DNA of 7,208 bases from positions 1 through 7,208 of the forward strand of contig CADCOF010000277.1 of the NCBI GenBank assembly GCA_902802975.1. Direction: 5' to 3'. The notes beneath the pieces are model-generated. The model worked only from the letters and a program-made list of their open reading frames with translations. It was not told the origin of the DNA and searched no databases. The translations under genes were made by a program, and so were the position numbers. Of the stretch, positions 6,073 through 7,208 are shown piece after piece; positions within the stretch are counted from its first letter, which is position 1, and each line of letters opens with the position of its first letter. The DNA comes from an uncultured Ruminococcus sp. (GTDB taxonomy: Bacteria; Bacillota; Clostridia; Oscillospirales; Acutalibacteraceae).

Positions 6073-6203
6073 CACACTCATGATTACAATATTGTAACTG
6101 CTGTTACTAAAAAATTTCCATTTAGGTATTGCTATTTTTACCAATTTATGGTAATATAATTACAGCAGTCAACCATCAGTTACCAAATCAGGAGGTTTTT
6201 ACC
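6073..6203 (+). promoter_or_regulatory. spo0A upstream region with promoter-like boxes and inverted repeats
   Basis: The 131-base gap holds a perfect 14-bp palindrome ttacaatattgtaa (6084-6097), an overlapping gtaac-tgct-gttac (6094-6107), ttacca-N5-tggtaa (6138-6154) directly before a perfect TATAAT (6155-6160), and actgctgt (6097-6104) with its complement acagcagt (6162-6169). No good -35 sits 17 bases from TATAAT; the nearest, ttgcta, is 20 bases away. aggtatt (6124-6130) with caat 11 bases on is a weak sigma-H-like pair; sigma-H drives the Ps promoter of B. subtilis spo0A. ttgacaca at 6069-6076 is a partial reverse Spo0A box. The aggagg at 6190-6195 is an ideal ribosome binding site, 8 bases from the ATG at 6204. 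No terminator is evident for spoIVB, so read-through into spo0A is likely. Confidence 0.5.
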
Positions 6204-6977
6204 ATGGAAAATCAATTTAAATTGTTGTTATCTGAAGATAAGTCGTTATTCTCACCGGAAGAGCTTGAGTGTTTTACGAAGCAGCACATTGCGGTAACAT
6301 TTTGCACAAAAGACGGTGCAGATGTAATAGACGGAATAGAGGCACATCATCCGGACGCGGTAGTACTCGACTTATTCATGACGAGAATTGACGCTATAGG
6401 GGTATTGAAGGAATACTCAAGCCGCAGTGACAAGCCGCTTTTTGTAGTTGCGTCATCATTTGACAGTGACATGATACAGAAGGAAGTGATGGAAAACGGA
6501 GGTTCATACTTTGTTTTGAAGCCATACAGTGCGTCATCACTGGCGGGGAGCATAGCGAGGCTGTGCCGATCGAGGGCAAGTGCGCCGAAGCGCGAGCTTA
6601 CGGTACTTGGCAGAGAGACGGGTTCGCTTGAGATCACCGTAACGGACATACTGCACAGAATAGGAGTACCTGCGCACATCAAGGGTTATCATTACTTACG
6701 CGACTCGATAATCATGTGTGTAGAGGACGCGGACATGATCAACTCGGTAACGAAGCAGCTTTACCCGGCAGTTGCGCTGAAATACGACACTACGCCGTCG
6801 AGAGTTGAGCGTGCGATACGTCATGCGATTGAAGTTGCGTGGGACAGAGGCGATGTTGACGTACTTAACTCCTATTTCGGCTACACAATCCACACAGGAC
6901 GCGGCAAGCCCACCAACAGCGAATTTATCGCCATGATCTCCGACAAACTCATGCTAAACATAAAATCCGTCTCCTAG
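6204..6977 (+). CDS. spo0A: Spo0A, master response regulator of sporulation
   Basis: Phosphorylated transcription factor that commits the cell to sporulation by binding 0A boxes. The 257-aa product (B. subtilis 267) has an N-terminal receiver (about 5-122), a short linker and the Spo0A-specific DNA-binding domain (about 143-252). Receiver chemistry is kept: acidic E11 and D12, phospho-acceptor D56 in VVLDLFM, S84 in the Thr/Ser position and K106 in FVLKP. The stretch after D56 (MTRIDA) departs from the usual MPxxDG. The C-terminal domain is close to Bacillus: IGVPAHIKGYHYLRD, TPSRVERAIRHAIEVAW and GKPTNSEFIAM. An in-frame ATG at 6129 lies upstream but has no Shine-Dalgarno and covers the promoter region; the ATG at 6204 has an ideal one. 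The TAG stop overlaps by one base a repeat beginning at 6977, and a hairpin terminator follows. Confidence 0.97.
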   Translation: MENQFKLLLSEDKSLFSPEELECFTKQHIAVTFCTKDGADVIDGIEAHHPDAVVLDLFMTRIDAIGVLKEYSSRSDKPLFVVASSFDSDMIQKEVMENGGSYFVLKPYSASSLAGSIARLCRSRASAPKRELTVLGRETGSLEITVTDILHRIGVPAHIKGYHYLRDSIIMCVEDADMINSVTKQLYPAVALKYDTTPSRVERAIRHAIEVAWDRGDVDVLNSYFGYTIHTGRGKPTNSEFIAMISDKLMLNIKSVS

Positions 6978-7014
6978 CGGCATGCTGCCGCCCCCGGTTC
7001 GCGCTCGAACTGTA
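6977..7014 (+). repeat. bipartite palindromic element touching the spo0A stop codon
   Basis: gcggca-tgc-tgccgc (6977-6991) starts on the last base of the spo0A stop, and gttcg-cgct-cgaac (6997-7010) follows after a short spacer, then tgta. The first hairpin is identical to those at 138-152 and 175-189, and the overall layout matches the 37-bp tandem unit with a 2-base insertion. The second hairpin is intact here but decayed in the tandem copies. Confidence 0.8.
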
Positions 7015-7030
7015 TAAAAACAAAAAACAA

Positions 7031-7068
7031 AAACCCGCGCCCTACTTTTTACTGTTGGGCGCGGGTTT
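7031..7068 (+). terminator. spo0A terminator, possibly bidirectional
   Basis: aaacccgcgccc (7031-7042) and gggcgcgggttt (7057-7068) are perfect complements, a 12-bp stem with a 14-base loop, 53 bases after the spo0A stop. On the plus strand it is followed by tgaattttcgtt, a modest U-tract. On the minus strand it is followed by a long run of T (complement of the A-rich 7016-7033), so it could also stop transcription arriving from the right. One arm recurs at 26-40. Confidence 0.85.
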
Positions 7069-7118
7069 TGAATTTTCGTTACAAGTAAAATTGTGAGCAC
7101 GTATTGGAAGCGGCAGGC

Positions 7119-7152
7119 GGGCATGCGGTCACTGGCAGTTCGCACACGAACT
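7119..7152 (+). repeat. bipartite palindromic element, inverted partner of 291-324
   Basis: A GC-rich part around ggcgggcatgcgg is followed by the palindrome agttcgcacacgaact (7137-7152). About 29 of 33 bases match the reverse complement of 291-323. The bases before it (gcggcaggcgggcatgcg) resemble the palindrome in the 3' end of dxr. Beyond it, gcgcc (7180-7184) and ggcgc (7199-7203) could pair around gcataaaagtaa, which resembles 361-372. The window ends before this can be judged. Confidence 0.7.
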
Positions 7153-7208
7153 ATGGTCAAACCACAAATTCAATTTCCTGCGCCCTGCATAAAAGTAAGG
7201 CGCGGCGG

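Noticed and set aside
6069..6097. Sigma-A promoter with TTGACA at 6069-6074 for spo0A
   Set aside because: The -35 is perfect but overlaps the spoIVB stop, and the sequence 17 bases on (ttgtaa) is a poor -10 and part of a palindrome.
6129..6203. Longer Spo0A starting at 6129
   Set aside because: The extra 25 residues cover the promoter and dyad region and match no Spo0A; the ATG at 6204 has an ideal aggagg at the right distance.
6347..6893. Minus-strand open frames within spo0A
   Set aside because: Shadows of the spo0A coding frame without ribosome binding sites or recognisable products.
6954..7160. 68-codon minus-strand open frame after spo0A
   Set aside because: It reads through the terminator hairpin and repeat elements; no coding signal.

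Overview
The window carries a housekeeping cluster and a sporulation pair typical of an endospore-forming, low-to-moderate-GC Firmicute. SpoIVB followed directly by Spo0A is diagnostic of endospore formers. Divergence from the Bacillus proteins and the GC-rich palindromic intergenic repeats suggest a Clostridia lineage, perhaps Oscillospiraceae/Ruminococcaceae; that placement is inference.

Layout: positions 1-369 hold no credible gene but are packed with palindromic repeats, including a 37-bp tandem array at 64-210. Positions 370-4498 are a minus-strand operon read pyrH > frr > uppS > cdsA > dxr: UMP kinase, ribosome recycling factor, undecaprenyl diphosphate synthase, CDP-diacylglycerol synthase and DXP reductoisomerase. 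This is the order known from Bacillus, but here pyrH appears to be the first gene, with its own sigma-A-type promoter (4538-4566) and no tsf in front. Positions 4499-4854 are a divergent control region with that promoter, a perfect match to the Spo0A box consensus, a 43-nt hairpin and a weak sigma-G-like promoter. Positions 4855-6977 hold plus-strand spoIVB and spo0A, separated by a 131-nt region full of inverted repeats. After spo0A come a repeat copy touching its stop codon, a strong hairpin terminator (7031-7068) and more repeats.

How the genes work together: the minus-strand operon links nucleotide supply and ribosome recycling to isoprenoid and envelope lipid synthesis. DXR feeds the MEP pathway, whose products UppS uses to build the undecaprenyl carrier, and CdsA makes the phospholipid precursor. 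The plus-strand pair covers the start of sporulation (Spo0A) and the late SpoIVB protease signal from forespore to mother cell.

The most unusual content is a bipartite palindromic repeat family on both sides of the gene block. One module is a GC-rich hairpin around GCATGC; the other is a GTTCG-N4-CGAAC hairpin. One copy begins at the last base of the spo0A stop codon, and a copy of the GC-rich module encodes part of the C-terminal tail of DXR. No entirely new multi-gene system is visible; the genes belong to well-known families.
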